Assembly (NCBI RefSeq): GCF_008830365.1
Contig: NZ_WBKI01000003.1
Location: 186,001-250,000, forward strand
Direction: 5' to 3'
Length of the DNA stretch: 64,000 bases
Origin: Serratia proteamaculans
Lineage (GTDB): Bacteria > Pseudomonadota > Gammaproteobacteria > Enterobacterales > Enterobacteriaceae
Below are positions 1 to 10,326 of this stretch, one piece after another. Both the position numbers and the translations under genes were made by a program. How positions within the stretch are numbered: position 1 is the first letter of the stretch; each line of letters begins with the position of its first letter. A model generated the notes under the pieces. The model did not search any database. It had not been told where the DNA came from and saw nothing but the letters and a program-made list of their open reading frames with translations.

Positions 1-934
1 CCGCCAACAGGCTGAAAGTGAAGATACCCAACGGCTTACCGATAAACAGGCCCGCTGCGATGCCCACCGGCAACAGTGAGGTCAGCCCGCTCAGTGACAC
101 GCCCTGCAATGAAACCCCGGCGTTGGCAAAAGCAAACAACGGCAGTATCAGGAACGCCACCCACGGATGCAGCTCATGCTCCAGTGTTTCTGACGGTGAC
201 GGCCCCTTCTTCACGTTCAGCGGGATCATAAAGCCGATGATGACCCCGGCCAGCGTCGCATGTACCCCGGACTTGAGGATAGCGACCCACAGGACCAGAC
301 CGACTATCATATACAACGAGGTCTTGCCCACGCCGCGCCAGTTCATAAATGCCAGCACGGCGATAGATGCCGCCGCCACGCCCAACGCCGCCATCGAGAC
401 TTCGTGGGTATAGAACAGCGCGATAATCACGATCACACCCAGGTCGTCGATGATCGCCAGCGCCAACAGGAACACCTTCAGGCTGGTTGGCACGCGGTTA
501 CCCAGCAGCGCCATCACCCCGAGGGCAAAGGCAATATCGGTCGCAGCCGGGATCGCCCATCCCTGACGGGTTACCTCATCCGCCCCGTTGAACATCAGAT
601 AAATCAAAGCCGGTGCCAGCATGCCGCCCAATGCGGCAATCGCCGGGAACACCGCCTTGTCACGCCCGGCCAATGACCCCTGCATCAGCTCACGCTTGAC
701 CTCCAGCCCGACCACCAGGAAAAAGATCGCCATCAGGCCATCGTTAATCCACAACAGCAACGGCTTGGCAATCTCCAGTGAGGACACTTTTACCATTACC
801 GGTAAATTGAGGAAGGTGTGATAAATCCCCTGGGCTGGGGTATTGGCCATGATCAACGCGATAATCGCGGCTACGATCAGGATAATGCCGCCCGCGGCTT
901 CCTGACGTAAAAATTGACGAATGATGTTGGTCAC
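1..934 (-). CDS. nhaA: Na+/H+ antiporter NhaA (partial, C-terminus off the window)
   Basis: Inner-membrane antiporter exchanging sodium for protons, central to pH and salt homeostasis. The reverse strand is open from a GTG at 932-934 to the window edge, giving the first ~311 residues of a protein usually near 390. Visible family signatures are the N-terminal EAAGGIILI helix, the IIDDLG segment (about 490-420) holding the paired aspartates that bind the ion, and [10 protein letters not shown] near the window edge. The GTG is preceded by TGGAGAGA. The gene follows dnaKJ on the same strand, as in E. coli, but a terminator lies between. The stop codon is not in the window, so completeness cannot be judged. 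Confidence 0.93.
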   Translation of the reverse strand, partial: MTNIIRQFLRQEAAGGIILIVAAIIALIMANTPAQGIYHTFLNLPVMVKVSSLEIAKPLLLWINDGLMAIFFLVVGLEVKRELMQGSLAGRDKAVFPAIAALGGMLAPALIYLMFNGADEVTRQGWAIPAATDIAFALGVMALLGNRVPTSLKVFLLALAIIDDLGVIVIIALFYTHEVSMAALGVAAASIAVLAFMNWRGVGKTSLYMIVGLVLWVAILKSGVHATLAGVIIGFMIPLNVKKGPSPSETLEHELHPWVAFLILPLFAFANAGVSLQGVSLSGLTSLLPVGIAAGLFIGKPLGIFTFSLLA

Positions 935-1115
935 AATACGTCTCTCCAGAGCAGCGCAAGGCATAGACGGCCCTGCAGACAAAGTAATGGAATGAGTATA
1001 GACGGCGAATCACTTCGATAAAATACGTTTATAAATGCTTAAAACATCGTAAAAACCGAGCAATAAGGGATGTATGTCACGCTTTTATTAGGGTTATTAG
1101 ACGAGTCAGAACCAA

Positions 1116-1144
1116 TAAAAAACCCCGGTTTTGACGCCGGGGTT
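1116..1144 (-). terminator. Rho-independent terminator of dnaKJ
   Basis: Reading the minus strand downstream of the dnaJ stop, a 6-bp CCCCGG/CCGGGG stem extended by AA/TT, with a short loop, is followed by TTTTTTATTGG. It separates dnaJ from nhaA. Confidence 0.88.
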
Positions 1145-1171
1145 ATGCAGTACGCTAACGGAAACAGCAGT

Positions 1172-2302
1172 TTAACGCGTCAGGTCATCAAAAAACTTTT
1201 TCACCCCGTCGAAGAAGCTCTTCGAACGCGGGCTGTTTTTGTCACCAGAAGGGCCACCCAGGCTCTCTTCCAATTCCTTCAGCAATTGCTTCTGCTTGTC
1301 GTTCAGGTTAACCGGGGTTTCGACCACCACACGGCACAGCAGGTCACCCTGGCTGCCACCACGTACCGATTTAACACCCTTGCCGCGCATGCGGAACAGT
1401 TTACCCGTCTGCGTCTCTGCCGGTACTTTCAGCTTCACACGGCCATCCAGCGTCGGAACTTCAATCTCGCCGCCCAATGCCGCCATCGCGAAGTTAATCG
1501 GCACTTCACAGTACAGGTTATTGCCTTCACGCTCGAAGATCGGGTGCGCTTTCACCTGAACCTGAACATACAGATCGCCTGCCGGCGCGCCGTGCTCACC
1601 CGCTTCACCCTCACCCGCCAGGCGGATGCGGTCACCGGTATCAACGCCGGCCGGGATTTTCACCGACAGCGTTTTGGCTTTCTCTACCCGGCCGTGGCCG
1701 TGGCAGCTATTGCAAGGGTCTTTGATAATCTGACCGCGACCATGACAGTGCGGACAAGCCTGCTGCACGGTAAAGAAGCCCTGGCGCATCTGCACCTGGC
1801 CCTGCCCGTGACAGGTTGGACAGGTCACCGGCGAGCTGCCTGGCTTCGCGCCGCTGCCGTGGCAAACGTCACACTCTTCCAGCGTCGGGATGCGGATCTC
1901 TTTGGTCACGCCACGAACAGCTTCCTCGAGGGACAGCTCCATGTTGTAGCGCAGATCGGAACCGCGGCTGGCGCGCTGACGGCGGCCACCACCGAAGATG
2001 TCGCCAAATACGTCGCCAAAGATATCGCTGAACTCAGCACCGCCACCACCAAACCCGCCGCCGCCGCCCATACCGCCCTGTTCAAAGGCTGCATGGCCGT
2101 ATTGATCGTAGGCCGCACGCTTTTGACTGTCGGTCAGGATTTCGTACGCTTCCTTGATCTCTTTAAACTTGGCTTCGGCGTCTTGCTCCTGATTGCGGTC
2201 AGGATGGTATTTCATCGCCAGGCGTTTATACGCCTTTTTGATCTCACGTTCTTCCGCCGTCTTGGAGACGCCGAGAATCTCGTAATAGTCTTTCTTCGCC
2301 AT
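1172..2302 (-). CDS. dnaJ: Co-chaperone DnaJ (Hsp40)
   Basis: Stimulates the DnaK ATPase and delivers unfolded clients. The 376-aa product has an N-terminal J domain (residues 1-70) with the HPD tripeptide at 33-35, a Gly/Phe-rich linker, a zinc-binding region with four CxxCxGxG repeats ([32 protein letters not shown]), and the client-binding C-terminal domains: a type I DnaJ. I start at [10 protein letters not shown] (2302), not the upstream in-frame codon at 2323, because this matches the family. It lies 106 bp after dnaK on the same strand and is expected to be cotranscribed from the heat-shock promoters upstream of dnaK. Confidence 0.97.
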   Translation of the reverse strand: MAKKDYYEILGVSKTAEEREIKKAYKRLAMKYHPDRNQEQDAEAKFKEIKEAYEILTDSQKRAAYDQYGHAAFEQGGMGGGGGFGGGGAEFSDIFGDVFGDIFGGGRRQRASRGSDLRYNMELSLEEAVRGVTKEIRIPTLEECDVCHGSGAKPGSSPVTCPTCHGQGQVQMRQGFFTVQQACPHCHGRGQIIKDPCNSCHGHGRVEKAKTLSVKIPAGVDTGDRIRLAGEGEAGEHGAPAGDLYVQVQVKAHPIFEREGNNLYCEVPINFAMAALGGEIEVPTLDGRVKLKVPAETQTGKLFRMRGKGVKSVRGGSQGDLLCRVVVETPVNLNDKQKQLLKELEESLGGPSGDKNSPRSKSFFDGVKKFFDDLTR

Positions 2303-2327
2303 TATTTCTGTAACCCTTAACATGCGT

Positions 2328-2359
2328 GCACGGGCGTAGAGTTGCCTCGACGCCCGTGC
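2328..2359 (-). other. Stem-loop in the dnaK-dnaJ spacer
   Basis: GCACGGGCGT pairs with ACGCCCGTGC around a 12-nt loop inside the 106-bp spacer. There is no T-run, so it is not a plain terminator. It could stabilise the upstream dnaK message or lower dnaJ expression relative to dnaK; that role is inferred. Confidence 0.7.
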
Positions 2360-2408
2360 TGGTTTGCGGTAACGGCCTCTCGGCCGTTCCGTGCCCGCTT
2401 AAGGGCGA

Positions 2409-4322
2409 TTATTTTTTGTCTTTAACTTCTTCGAACTCAGCATCAACCACGTCGTCGTCTTTCTGCGCCGCGTTGTCAGCACCGGCATCAGCACCTTGCT
2501 GAGCCTGCTGCGCCTGAGCCATTTCCAGCAGCTTGCCGGAAACCTGCACCAGAGCCTGGGTCTTCGCTTCGATCTCGGCTTTATCTTCGCCTTTAACCGC
2601 CACTTCCAGATCTTTCAGCGCCGCTTCGATAGCCGTTTTGTCTTCTGCCGGCAGTTTGTCGCCCGCTTCTTCCAACTGCTTACGGGTGCCGTGGATCAGG
2701 TGGTCAGCCTGGTTACGGGTCTGCACGAGCTCTTCGAACTTACGGTCCGCTTCGGCGTTCAGTTCAGCATCACGCACCATTTTCTGGATTTCTTCTTCGT
2801 TCAGACCAGAAGAAGCCTTGATGGTGATTTTCTGCTCACGGCCAGTATTCTTGTCTTTGGCAGACACGTGCAGAATACCGTCGGCGTCGATGTCGAAGGT
2901 CACTTCGATTTGCGCCATACCGCGTGCAGCAGCCTGGATGCCGTCCAGGTTGAACTGGCCCAGTGACTTGTTATCGTTAGCGCGTTTACGCTCACCCTGC
3001 AGCACGTGGATGGTTACCGCAGACTGGTTGTCTTCAGCGGTAGAGAACACCTGGCTGTGCTTGGTCGGGATAGTGGTGTTTTTGGTGATCAGCGGAGTCA
3101 TCACGCTGCCCATGGTTTCGATACCCAGCGACAGCGGGGTAACGTCCAGCAGCAGAACGTCCTTCACATCACCGGCCAACACGCCGCCCTGTACCGCAGC
3201 ACCCACCGCAACGGCTTCGTCCGGGTTAACGTCTTTACGCGGTTCTTTACCGAAGAAGTCAGCAACTTTCTTCTGAACCATTGGCATACGGGTCTGGCCG
3301 CCCACCAGGATCACGTCCTGAATGTCGGAAACCGACAGGCCTGCGTCTGTCAGAGCCACTTTCAGCGGCTCGATAGAACGCGCAACCAGATCTTCTACCA
3401 GCGACTCGAGTTTTGCACGGGTCACTTTGATGTTCATGTGTTTTGGACCGCTCGCATCTGCAGTGATGTACGGCAGGTTAACGTCGGTCTGCTGAGCGGA
3501 AGACAGTTCAATCTTCGCTTTCTCAGCGGCTTCTTTCAGACGCTGCATCGCCAACGGATCTTTGCGCAGATCGAAACCTTGTTCTTTCTTGAATTCGTCC
3601 ACCAGGTAGTTGATCAGGCGGCTGTCGAAGTCTTCACCACCCAGGTGGGTATCACCGTTGGTTGCCAGAACTTCGAAGGTTTTTTCGCCGTCAACTTCGT
3701 CGATTTCGATAATAGAGATATCGAAAGTACCGCCACCCAGGTCATAAACGGCGATGGTACGGTTACCGACTTCTTTGTCCAGGCCGTAAGCCAGGGCTGC
3801 AGCGGTCGGTTCGTTGATGATACGTTTTACTTCCAGACCTGCGATACGGCCGGCGTCTTTGGTCGCCTGACGCTGGGCATCGTTGAAGTAAGCAGGTACG
3901 GTGATAACCGCTTCAGTTACCGGTTCGCCCAGGTAATCTTCAGCCGTTTTCTTCATTTTCTTCAACACTTCAGCAGAGATCTGCGGAGGTGCTACACGCT
4001 GGCCTTTCACTTCGACCCATGCGTCGCCGTTATCAGCAGCCACAATTTTGTACGGCATGATGTCTTTATCACGCTGTGCTTCTTCATCCTGGAAGCGACG
4101 GCCAATCAGGCGCTTGATCGCAAACAGGGTGTTTTGTGGGTTAGTCACAGCCTGACGCTTAGCAGGCTGGCCAACCAGAATTTCACCATCCTGGGTATAT
4201 GCGATGATCGAAGGTGTAGTACGGTCGCCTTCGCTGTTTTCCAGCACGCGCGCTTTACCACCATCCATAATTGCTACACAAGAGTTGGTAGTACCCAGGT
4301 CGATACCAATAATTTTGCCCAT
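2409..4322 (-). CDS. dnaK: Molecular chaperone DnaK (Hsp70)
   Basis: ATP-driven cytoplasmic chaperone working with DnaJ and GrpE. The 637-aa protein begins [20 protein letters not shown], the Hsp70 phosphate-binding loop, followed by [15 protein letters not shown] and [11 protein letters not shown] in the ATPase domain (to about residue 385). The substrate-binding beta domain and helical lid follow, with an acidic C-terminus rich in Glu, Asp and Lys. Length equals the family norm. It is the first gene of a dnaK-dnaJ operon and is preceded by sequences resembling sigma-32 promoters. Codon use is strongly biased, as expected for an abundant protein. Confidence 0.98.
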   Translation of the reverse strand: MGKIIGIDLGTTNSCVAIMDGGKARVLENSEGDRTTPSIIAYTQDGEILVGQPAKRQAVTNPQNTLFAIKRLIGRRFQDEEAQRDKDIMPYKIVAADNGDAWVEVKGQRVAPPQISAEVLKKMKKTAEDYLGEPVTEAVITVPAYFNDAQRQATKDAGRIAGLEVKRIINEPTAAALAYGLDKEVGNRTIAVYDLGGGTFDISIIEIDEVDGEKTFEVLATNGDTHLGGEDFDSRLINYLVDEFKKEQGFDLRKDPLAMQRLKEAAEKAKIELSSAQQTDVNLPYITADASGPKHMNIKVTRAKLESLVEDLVARSIEPLKVALTDAGLSVSDIQDVILVGGQTRMPMVQKKVADFFGKEPRKDVNPDEAVAVGAAVQGGVLAGDVKDVLLLDVTPLSLGIETMGSVMTPLITKNTTIPTKHSQVFSTAEDNQSAVTIHVLQGERKRANDNKSLGQFNLDGIQAAARGMAQIEVTFDIDADGILHVSAKDKNTGREQKITIKASSGLNEEEIQKMVRDAELNAEADRKFEELVQTRNQADHLIHGTRKQLEEAGDKLPAEDKTAIEAALKDLEVAVKGEDKAEIEAKTQALVQVSGKLLEMAQAQQAQQGADAGADNAAQKDDDVVDAEFEEVKDKK

Positions 4323-4369
4323 CTAAACGTCTCCACTAATAAATTCATATTCGGTCAGGTTGCTAACCT

Positions 4370-4397
4370 ATATGTGGGCAATTTTTTGTTTTTCAAC
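4370..4397 (-). promoter_or_regulatory. Possible proximal sigma-32 promoter of dnaK
   Basis: On the minus strand GTTGAAA (4391-4397) and CCCACATAT (4370-4378) are spaced 12 bp, resembling heat-shock -35 CTTGAAA and -10 CCCCATNT. It lies about 50 bp from the dnaK start. Weaker than the distal site. Confidence 0.5.
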
Positions 4398-4446
4398 TGC
4401 CCGACATTTCAGTCTTAGCCGCGGTCAGCAACTGCGGTTGCAAATA

Positions 4447-4474
4447 AGATGGGGCCATACCATCCAGCATCAAG
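4447..4474 (-). promoter_or_regulatory. Sigma-32 heat-shock promoter of dnaK
   Basis: On the minus strand CTTGATG (4468-4474) is followed after 13 bp by CCCCATCT (4447-4454), close to the sigma-32 consensus CTTGAAA-N(11-16)-CCCCATNT. It points toward dnaK, leaving a ~115-nt leader. With the proximal candidate it accounts for most of the 324-bp gap between dnaK and satP; no gene is seen in that gap. Confidence 0.8.
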
Positions 4475-4646
4475 GGGCAGGGCAAAAAAAAATTCGTTTT
4501 TATCGTCACTCAGATCATTGTTTCCTGTTCTGGGGATCATTATGATGCCGCGCGCTCTGATGGAAGTTAGGGTTTTTTCGGCCATTCAGACCATTTATGA
4601 ATTTACCTATCCATTTTCGTTAAAATTCTGTTATCGCAGAGGACAT

Positions 4647-5246
4647 ATGCACACCAACAAGTTGGCAAATCCCGGCCCTCTCGGCCTGATGGGCTTCGGG
4701 ATGACCACCGTCTTGCTGAACCTGCACAACGCGGGCTTTTTCCCATTGAACTCCGCCATCATCAGCATGGGGATTTTCTTCGGTGGACTGGCCCAGATTA
4801 TGGCTGGCCTGCTGGAATACAAGAAAGGCAACACCTTCGGCATGACGGCCTTTATCTCTTACGGCAGCTTCTGGCTGAGCCTGGTCGGGCTGCTGCTGCT
4901 GCCACGCTTGGGGTTGGCTGAACCGACCGATGCCGGCGTACTGGGCATCTACCTGGCACTGTGGGGTGTCTTCACGCTATTTATGTTCTTCGGCACCTTG
5001 CGCGCCAACCGCGTGCTGCAGTTTGTGTTCGGCAGCCTGACGCTGCTGTTCGCCCTGCTGGCCATCGGCAACATCACCGGCAACCATGCGCTGCTGAACT
5101 TTGCCGGTTACGAAGGCATTATCTGCGGAGCCAGCGCCATTTATTTAGCCATGGCGGAAGTGCTCAACGAGCAGTTTGGCCGCACGGTGCTGCCAATTGG
5201 CGAGCCAAAGGTCAACAATGTTGAACCTATTCGGGCCGTGGCATAA
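4647..5246 (+). CDS. satP: Acetate/succinate:H+ symporter SatP (YaaH)
   Basis: Inner-membrane carrier of the AceTr (GPR1/FUN34/YaaH) family that takes up acetate and succinate with protons. The 199-aa protein has the family signature [13 protein letters not shown] (residues 8-20), six hydrophobic segments, and the conserved C-terminal [17 protein letters not shown] chose the ATG at 4647, preceded by GAGGACAT, over in-frame codons as far up as 4449 because it matches E. coli SatP. In E. coli yaaW and yaaI separate it from dnaK; here it directly abuts the dnaK promoter region. Confidence 0.95.
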   Translation: MHTNKLANPGPLGLMGFGMTTVLLNLHNAGFFPLNSAIISMGIFFGGLAQIMAGLLEYKKGNTFGMTAFISYGSFWLSLVGLLLLPRLGLAEPTDAGVLGIYLALWGVFTLFMFFGTLRANRVLQFVFGSLTLLFALLAIGNITGNHALLNFAGYEGIICGASAIYLAMAEVLNEQFGRTVLPIGEPKVNNVEPIRAVA

Positions 5247-5268
5247 TTGCCGTTAGCCGGAAACAAGA

Positions 5269-5294
5269 AGCCCTGCGATTGCAGGGCTTTTTTT
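5269..5294 (+). terminator. Terminator after satP
   Basis: AGCCCTGC-GATT-GCAGGGCT followed by TTTTTTT: a canonical rho-independent terminator for satP. The convergent MFS gene ends inside it (5293), and on the minus strand it may also act weakly. Confidence 0.93.
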
Positions 5295-6600
5295 AGCTGT
5301 AGGTACCGGCTTGCTGCGCCTTGGTTTCGCTGTTCAGATCGCGATGCAGGTAAATTCCCAGCAGCAGCCCGATACCTGACAGCGCCAACACATAGTAAGC
5401 GGGTGCTAACGGGGTTAACTTCATGATCAACGTCACAAATATTGGGGTTAAACCACCAAAAATAGCGTATGCAACATTATATGAGAACGAAATCCCGGTA
5501 AACCGAACTTCCGCTGGAAAAGCCCTGACCATAACGTAGGGTACCGCACCCACTATGCCTACGCTGAAGCCCACCAGCGCATAGCAGGCGAACAACATTT
5601 CCGGGTGTTCACCCACTGTCCGATAAAATAACCAACTGCAACCGGCCAGCAGCAGGCTACCGATGATAAAGGTTTTACTGGCACCAAAGCGATCCGCCGA
5701 CAGGCCCGCAATGATACAGCCGGCAATCAGCATAATGGTGGCAATGCTATTGGCCTGCAGCGACAGCGCCGGGGCGATACCAAACTGTTTTTGCAGATAG
5801 GTCGGGGTCATCAGGATCACCACCACAATACCGGCAGACAATAACCAGGTGAGCAGCATCGACACCACCACTTCCTTGCGATGATTGAGCACCACCGATT
5901 TCAGCGGCAACTCCTCAGCCAGGGCTTTACGCGCCTGCATTTCGATGAAGATCGGCGTTTCCTGTAGCCAGCGACGCAGGTACATCGCAACCAGACCGAA
6001 AATGCCGCCAAGCAGGAACGGAATACGCCAGCCCCCGTCAATAATGGTCTGTTGGCTGAGCGTGGTGTTGATCACGGTCGCCACCAGCGAGCCCAACAGG
6101 ATGCCGACGGTCAGGCCGGCAGTGAGCGTGCCGCAGGCAAAACCGATGCGGCGACGCGGCACGTGTTCAGCAACAAACACCCAGGCCCCTGGCACTTCAC
6201 CGCCGATCGCCGCCCCTTGCAGCACCCGCATCAGCAACAGCAACAGCGGTGCAGCAATGCCGATGCTGGCATAGGTCGGTAACAGACCCATCGCCAGCGT
6301 CGGCAGCGCCATCAGTAAGATACTCAGGCTGAACATTTTTTTGCGACCGACCAGATCGCCGAAGTGCGCCATCACGATGCCGCCCAACGGTCGGGCCAGG
6401 TAACCGGCGGCAAAAATGCCAAAGGTTTGCACCTGACGTAACCATTCAGGCATATCCGCCGGGAAGAACAGCTCGCCCATCACCGCCGCAAAGAAGACAA
6501 AAATGATGAAATCATAGAACTCCAGCGCACCGCCCAGGGCAGCTAACGTCAGAGTTTTGTAGTCTTGCCGGTTTAACCGGCGATTATTATCGTGAGGCAT
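5293..6600 (-). CDS. MFS metabolite:H+ symporter
   Basis: A 435-aa inner-membrane transporter with about twelve hydrophobic segments. The N-half LGGALEFYDFIIF and the loop 2-3 motif HFGDLVGRKK (about 80-88) are typical of the metabolite:H+ symporter branch (ProP, ShiA, CitA and relatives). Substrate cannot be read from sequence; an organic acid or zwitterion is plausible. The start ATG at 6600 has CGGAGG upstream. It sits between satP and mog, a position with no E. coli equivalent, and is monocistronic, with a 124-bp gap to mog. Confidence 0.85.
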   Translation of the reverse strand: MPHDNNRRLNRQDYKTLTLAALGGALEFYDFIIFVFFAAVMGELFFPADMPEWLRQVQTFGIFAAGYLARPLGGIVMAHFGDLVGRKKMFSLSILLMALPTLAMGLLPTYASIGIAAPLLLLLMRVLQGAAIGGEVPGAWVFVAEHVPRRRIGFACGTLTAGLTVGILLGSLVATVINTTLSQQTIIDGGWRIPFLLGGIFGLVAMYLRRWLQETPIFIEMQARKALAEELPLKSVVLNHRKEVVVSMLLTWLLSAGIVVVILMTPTYLQKQFGIAPALSLQANSIATIMLIAGCIIAGLSADRFGASKTFIIGSLLLAGCSWLFYRTVGEHPEMLFACYALVGFSVGIVGAVPYVMVRAFPAEVRFTGISFSYNVAYAIFGGLTPIFVTLIMKLTPLAPAYYVLALSGIGLLLGIYLHRDLNSETKAQQAGTYS

Positions 6601-6724
6601 AGGGTACCGTCGGAGGAAACTGTAAAAATAAAAGCCATCGGCTTTCTGTAAACGAATCCTTACTATAACGGCAAATTATTTTCACACCAGATCGGCTAGC
6701 ACTTATCTCACAAAAGGCTGAAAT

Positions 6725-7312
6725 TTAGAGGTTTATCTCGCGACGCGCATTCTTCGGGCGAAATGCTGCTACCACTGCCGCCTCGGTTTCCACATAGGGT
6801 CCGTCAAGCAACTGAATGCAGTACGGCACGCTGGCAAAGATGCCATGCACCATCACCTTGCCCTGCTCGTCCTTAACCCCTTCCAGCGTCTCCTTGATCG
6901 ACTTGGGCTGCCCCGGCAGGTTGATGATCAACGCCTGCTTGCGGACTGCCCCTACCTGACGTGAAAGAATTGCCGTTGGCACATAGTGTAGGCTGATCTG
7001 ACGCATTTGCTCGCCAAAGCCAGGCATCACGCGATCGGCGATCGCCAGCGTGGCGTCAGGGGTCACGTCGCGGCGCGCCGGGCCGGTCCCCCCAGTGGTC
7101 AGCACCAAATGGCAGCCCATTTCATCCACCAGCTCACACAGGGTTTGTTCGATCAACGTCTGCTCATCGGGGATCAAGCGGGTTTCCAGTTTGAACGGGG
7201 TGGTCAGCGCGCCGCTCAGCCACTCTTCCAGCGCCGGGATACCTTTGTCCTGATAAACGCCGCCGGAAGCGCGGTCAGAAACAGAAACCAAACCAATACG
7301 TAATATGTCCAT
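6725..7312 (-). CDS. mog: Molybdopterin adenylyltransferase Mog (MogA)
   Basis: Adenylates molybdopterin so that MoeA can insert molybdate: a late step of molybdenum cofactor synthesis in the cytoplasm. The 195-aa product carries the MPT-binding motif TTGGTGPARRD (72-82) followed by VTPDATLAIADRVMPGF, and the length equals E. coli Mog. It lies downstream of talB on the same strand, separated by the talB terminator, as in E. coli. Confidence 0.96.
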   Translation of the reverse strand: MDILRIGLVSVSDRASGGVYQDKGIPALEEWLSGALTTPFKLETRLIPDEQTLIEQTLCELVDEMGCHLVLTTGGTGPARRDVTPDATLAIADRVMPGFGEQMRQISLHYVPTAILSRQVGAVRKQALIINLPGQPKSIKETLEGVKDEQGKVMVHGIFASVPYCIQLLDGPYVETEAAVVAAFRPKNARREINL

Positions 7313-7419
7313 GCGTAACCTCTACAGCCTGATGGGGTTCGGACGGGTTCGCTTCCCGCCCTATTTTGAATCTTGAGAGTATAAAGTGTCTGCCTGCCGC
7401 CGGGATCTGCGGGCATAAA

Positions 7420-7444
7420 AAAAGGCGGCCTAAGCCACCTTTTT
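7420..7444 (-). terminator. Terminator after talB
   Basis: Minus strand AAGGTGGC-TTAG-GCCGCCTT (one G-T pair) followed by TTTTTATG, directly downstream of the talB stop. Confidence 0.9.
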
Positions 7445-7462
7445 CTGCACTGATTGCCGCAA

Positions 7463-8416
7463 TTACAGCAGATCGGCGATCATTTTTTCCAGCTTGCCCT
7501 GGTCTACGGCAAACTTGCGGATACCGTCGGTCAGTTTCTCAACGGCCATTGGATCCTGGTTGTGCTGCCAGTAGAACTCAGGTTCAGTCAAGGCTGCAGG
7601 ACGCGCTTGCACTTCGCCGGTGTAGGCCAGTTTGCGCTCCAGGGTCCCTTCGCTCTCTGCCAGCTCTTTCAGCAGCGCAGGGGCGATGGTCAGACGGTCA
7701 CAACCGGCCAGCTCGATGATTTCGCCGACGTTACGGAAGCTGGCACCCATCACCACGGTTTTGAAACCGTGCTGTTTGTAATACTGATAGATTTCGGTAA
7801 CGGAAACCACACCCGGGTCTTCGTTTGGCGCGAACTCTTTCTTATCGCCATTGGCTTTGTACCAGTCGAGGATACGGCCAACAAACGGAGAAATCAGGAA
7901 TACGCCGGCTTCGGCACAGGCACGAGCCTGAGCGAAGGAGAACAGCAGCGTCAGGTTACAGTTGATACCTTCTTTTTCCAGCTGCTCAGCAGCGCGGATA
8001 CCCTGCCAGGTAGAAGCCAGTTTGATCAGAATGCGATCGTTGCTGATGCCAGCATCGTTGTACAGTTTGATCAGGCGCTTGGCCTTGGCAACGCTGGCCA
8101 CGGTGTCGTAGGACAGGCGTGCGTCCACTTCGGTGGAGATACGGCCCGGAACCAGCTTCAGGATTTCCAGACCGATGTTAACGGCCAGCTTGTCGGCGGC
8201 ATCGGCGATCTGCTGTTCGCGATCGCTGCTCTGCTCGCGCGCCCAGGCAATGGCTTCGTCAATCAGTTTGCGGTATTCAGGAATTTGGGCTGCATTGAGG
8301 ATCAGCGAAGGGTTGGTCGTAGCATCTTGCGGTTGATACAGCTTCATAGCCGCGATATCGCCCGTATCTGCAACCACGGTGGTCAGTTGGCGCAGGGAAG
8401 TTAATTTATCGGTCAT
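7463..8416 (-). CDS. talB: Transaldolase B
   Basis: Pentose-phosphate enzyme transferring a dihydroxyacetone unit from sedoheptulose 7-phosphate to glyceraldehyde 3-phosphate. The 317-aa protein has the catalytic Schiff-base lysine at K132 in [12 protein letters not shown], and the [10 protein letters not shown] motif at 31-40, in the same register as E. coli TalB. Strong codon bias suggests high expression. It is transcribed alone toward mog. Confidence 0.97.
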   Translation of the reverse strand: MTDKLTSLRQLTTVVADTGDIAAMKLYQPQDATTNPSLILNAAQIPEYRKLIDEAIAWAREQSSDREQQIADAADKLAVNIGLEILKLVPGRISTEVDARLSYDTVASVAKAKRLIKLYNDAGISNDRILIKLASTWQGIRAAEQLEKEGINCNLTLLFSFAQARACAEAGVFLISPFVGRILDWYKANGDKKEFAPNEDPGVVSVTEIYQYYKQHGFKTVVMGASFRNVGEIIELAGCDRLTIAPALLKELAESEGTLERKLAYTGEVQARPAALTEPEFYWQHNQDPMAVEKLTDGIRKFAVDQGKLEKMIADLL

Positions 8417-8797
8417 GTTGGCATTATCTCATCGTTTGTGCATGAACTTTTGGCATCGTTCAACCATGCCCTGCCCTGATAATAACATGCGCAAGGCCCG
8501 GTGCAAGGCTGGAAAATCGCGGCCCGGCGGCGCTGGTTTTATCCTTGAGCGAGCAACCGTTTACGCTGGTATCTTTCGTCATTCTCGAGCTGATGAAAAG
8601 GCAATAACGTGCTATCGATTGAATAAATTATGTTAAATTCGCGAAAATTAATGCAACCAGTCCCGGAATCTGAGAAAAATCTCAATTGCTTTGAACCGGG
8701 CTGATTTCAGCTAAGCTCTTGTAAAAATTCAATCAATCTATTTTCACCCGCGGTGGATGCGGCGCGGTGCGCAACAAATTTCAACAAGGAGGGATCC
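8417..8797. other. Divergent promoter region talB/yaaJ
   Basis: 381 bp without a gene, AT-rich from about 8600 on. It must hold the talB promoter (leftward) and the yaaJ promoter (rightward). I could not assign a convincing -35/-10 pair or operator. The yaaJ ribosome site AAGGAGGGATCC sits at its right end. Confidence 0.5.
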
Positions 8798-10222
8798 GTG
8801 ACGGACCTGATGAATTTTATTAATAATATTTTGTGGGGTTCAGTACTGATTTATTTGCTGCTCGGTACCGGCATTTATTTCACCCTGCGCACCCGTTTTA
8901 TCCAGGTCCGCCATTTCAGCCATATGTTCTCGGTGCTTAAGCACAGTAACAAAAGCGACAGCGCGGGGATCTCCTCCTTTCAAGCCTTGTGCACCACGCT
9001 GGCTGCACGGGTTGGCACCGGCAACCTGACCGGCGTGGCAATTGCCCTTACCGCCGGTGGCCCGGGTGCCATCTTCTGGATGTGGGTAGTGGCGTTTATC
9101 GGCATGGCCACCTCCTTTGTTGAAAGCACCCTGGCGCAGCTCTATAAAACCAAAGACCAACAAGGTAACTACCGTGGCGGCCCGGCTTACTATATGGAGA
9201 AAGGGTTGGGCATGCGCTGGATGGGCGTGATGTTCTCAATCTTCCTGATCATCGCCTTCGGCCTGGTGTTCAACGCCGTCCAGGCCAACTCCATCGCCCA
9301 GGCCTCCGCCGTCGCCTTCCACGCGAAACCACTGTATGTCGGTCTCGGCCTGGTAGTGCTGAGCGGTATCGTGATCTTCGGCGGCATTCGCTCCGTGGCC
9401 CGCGTGGCAGAATTGGTGGTGCCCGTGATGGCAGCAGTTTATTTACTGCTGGCCCTCTGGGTGATTGGCCATAACATTGAGCATATGCCGGCGATCCTCT
9501 CGCTGGTGGTTAAAAGCGCCTTCGGGCTGCAGGAAGCGGCAGCCGGTGCCGTCGGTTACGGCATTTCACAGGCGATGACCCAGGGTGTACAGCGTGGCCT
9601 GTTTTCCAACGAGGCCGGTATGGGCTCGGCACCTAATGCGGCGGCTTCCGCCTCACCTTACCCACCGCATCCGGCCTCGCAGGGCTATGTGCAGATGCTC
9701 GGGGTGTTTATCGATACCATCGTGATTTGCAGTGCAACCGCTGCGATCATTCTTTCTTCCGGCGTATTGGATCAGCCGGTGGCCAACATCAGCGGTATCG
9801 ATATGACCCAGCGTGCACTGTCCACCGCCGTCGGCAGTTGGGGTTCGCCGTTTGTCGCTATCGCCATTTTCTTCTTCGCCTTTACCTCGATTATCGCCAA
9901 CTATGCCTATGCCGAGAGCAATCTGCTGTTCCTGGAGCGCAACCACCCGGCCGGTCTGCTGATTTTCCGTTGCGCCGCACTGGGTATGGTGATGTTTGGT
10001 GCACTGGCCGAACTGCCGGTGGTGTGGAAAATGGCCGATACCTCAATGGCTTTGATGGCCATCACCAACCTGACGGCGATCCTGCTGTTGTCACGCGTGG
10101 CGCTGAAGTTGGCTAACGATTATCATCGCCAGAGAACGCTGGGAAGACTGCCCACTTTCGACGCCAACCGCTTCCCCGAGTTGAAATCCCAACTTGAACC
10201 GGGCGTGTGGGACAAAAATTAA
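8798..10222 (+). CDS. yaaJ: Alanine/glycine:cation symporter (AGCS family, YaaJ)
   Basis: Sodium- or proton-coupled uptake of alanine or glycine across the inner membrane. The 474-aa protein has about ten membrane segments, LAARVGTGNLTGVAIALTAGGPGAIFWMW near residues 70-100 and SNEAGMGSAPNAAA from residue 270, both hallmarks of the family. I start at GTG 8798, six bases after AAGGAGG; an ATG twelve bases further in is the alternative. The longer frame from 8753 lacks a ribosome site. Position between talB and yaaA matches E. coli yaaJ. Confidence 0.93.
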   Translation: MTDLMNFINNILWGSVLIYLLLGTGIYFTLRTRFIQVRHFSHMFSVLKHSNKSDSAGISSFQALCTTLAARVGTGNLTGVAIALTAGGPGAIFWMWVVAFIGMATSFVESTLAQLYKTKDQQGNYRGGPAYYMEKGLGMRWMGVMFSIFLIIAFGLVFNAVQANSIAQASAVAFHAKPLYVGLGLVVLSGIVIFGGIRSVARVAELVVPVMAAVYLLLALWVIGHNIEHMPAILSLVVKSAFGLQEAAAGAVGYGISQAMTQGVQRGLFSNEAGMGSAPNAAASASPYPPHPASQGYVQMLGVFIDTIVICSATAAIILSSGVLDQPVANISGIDMTQRALSTAVGSWGSPFVAIAIFFFAFTSIIANYAYAESNLLFLERNHPAGLLIFRCAALGMVMFGALAELPVVWKMADTSMALMAITNLTAILLLSRVALKLANDYHRQRTLGRLPTFDANRFPELKSQLEPGVWDKN

Positions 10223-10229
10223 CTTTTGC

Positions 10230-10250
10230 GGGCGCGGCTGGCACGCGCCC
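10230..10250. other. GC-rich hairpin after yaaJ
   Basis: GGGCGCG-GCTGGCA-CGCGCCC seven bases after the yaaJ stop. There is no T-run, so it may only slow exonucleases or attenuate read-through into yaaA. Confidence 0.55.
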
Positions 10251-10326
10251 TGCCTATCAGACCCATTGACCCTTTTTCCCGCGCTTTTTGCTACAGTATC
10301 CGCTCTTGGATAAACAGGATCTGGCC

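Noticed and set aside
1070-2320. 416-codon open frame antisense to dnaJ
   Set aside because: Shadow of a GC-rich, highly expressed gene; no ribosome site, composition unlike a protein, and dnaJ is certain.
3006-4418. 470-codon open frame antisense to dnaK
   Set aside because: Same explanation: biased codons of dnaK create an open antisense frame.
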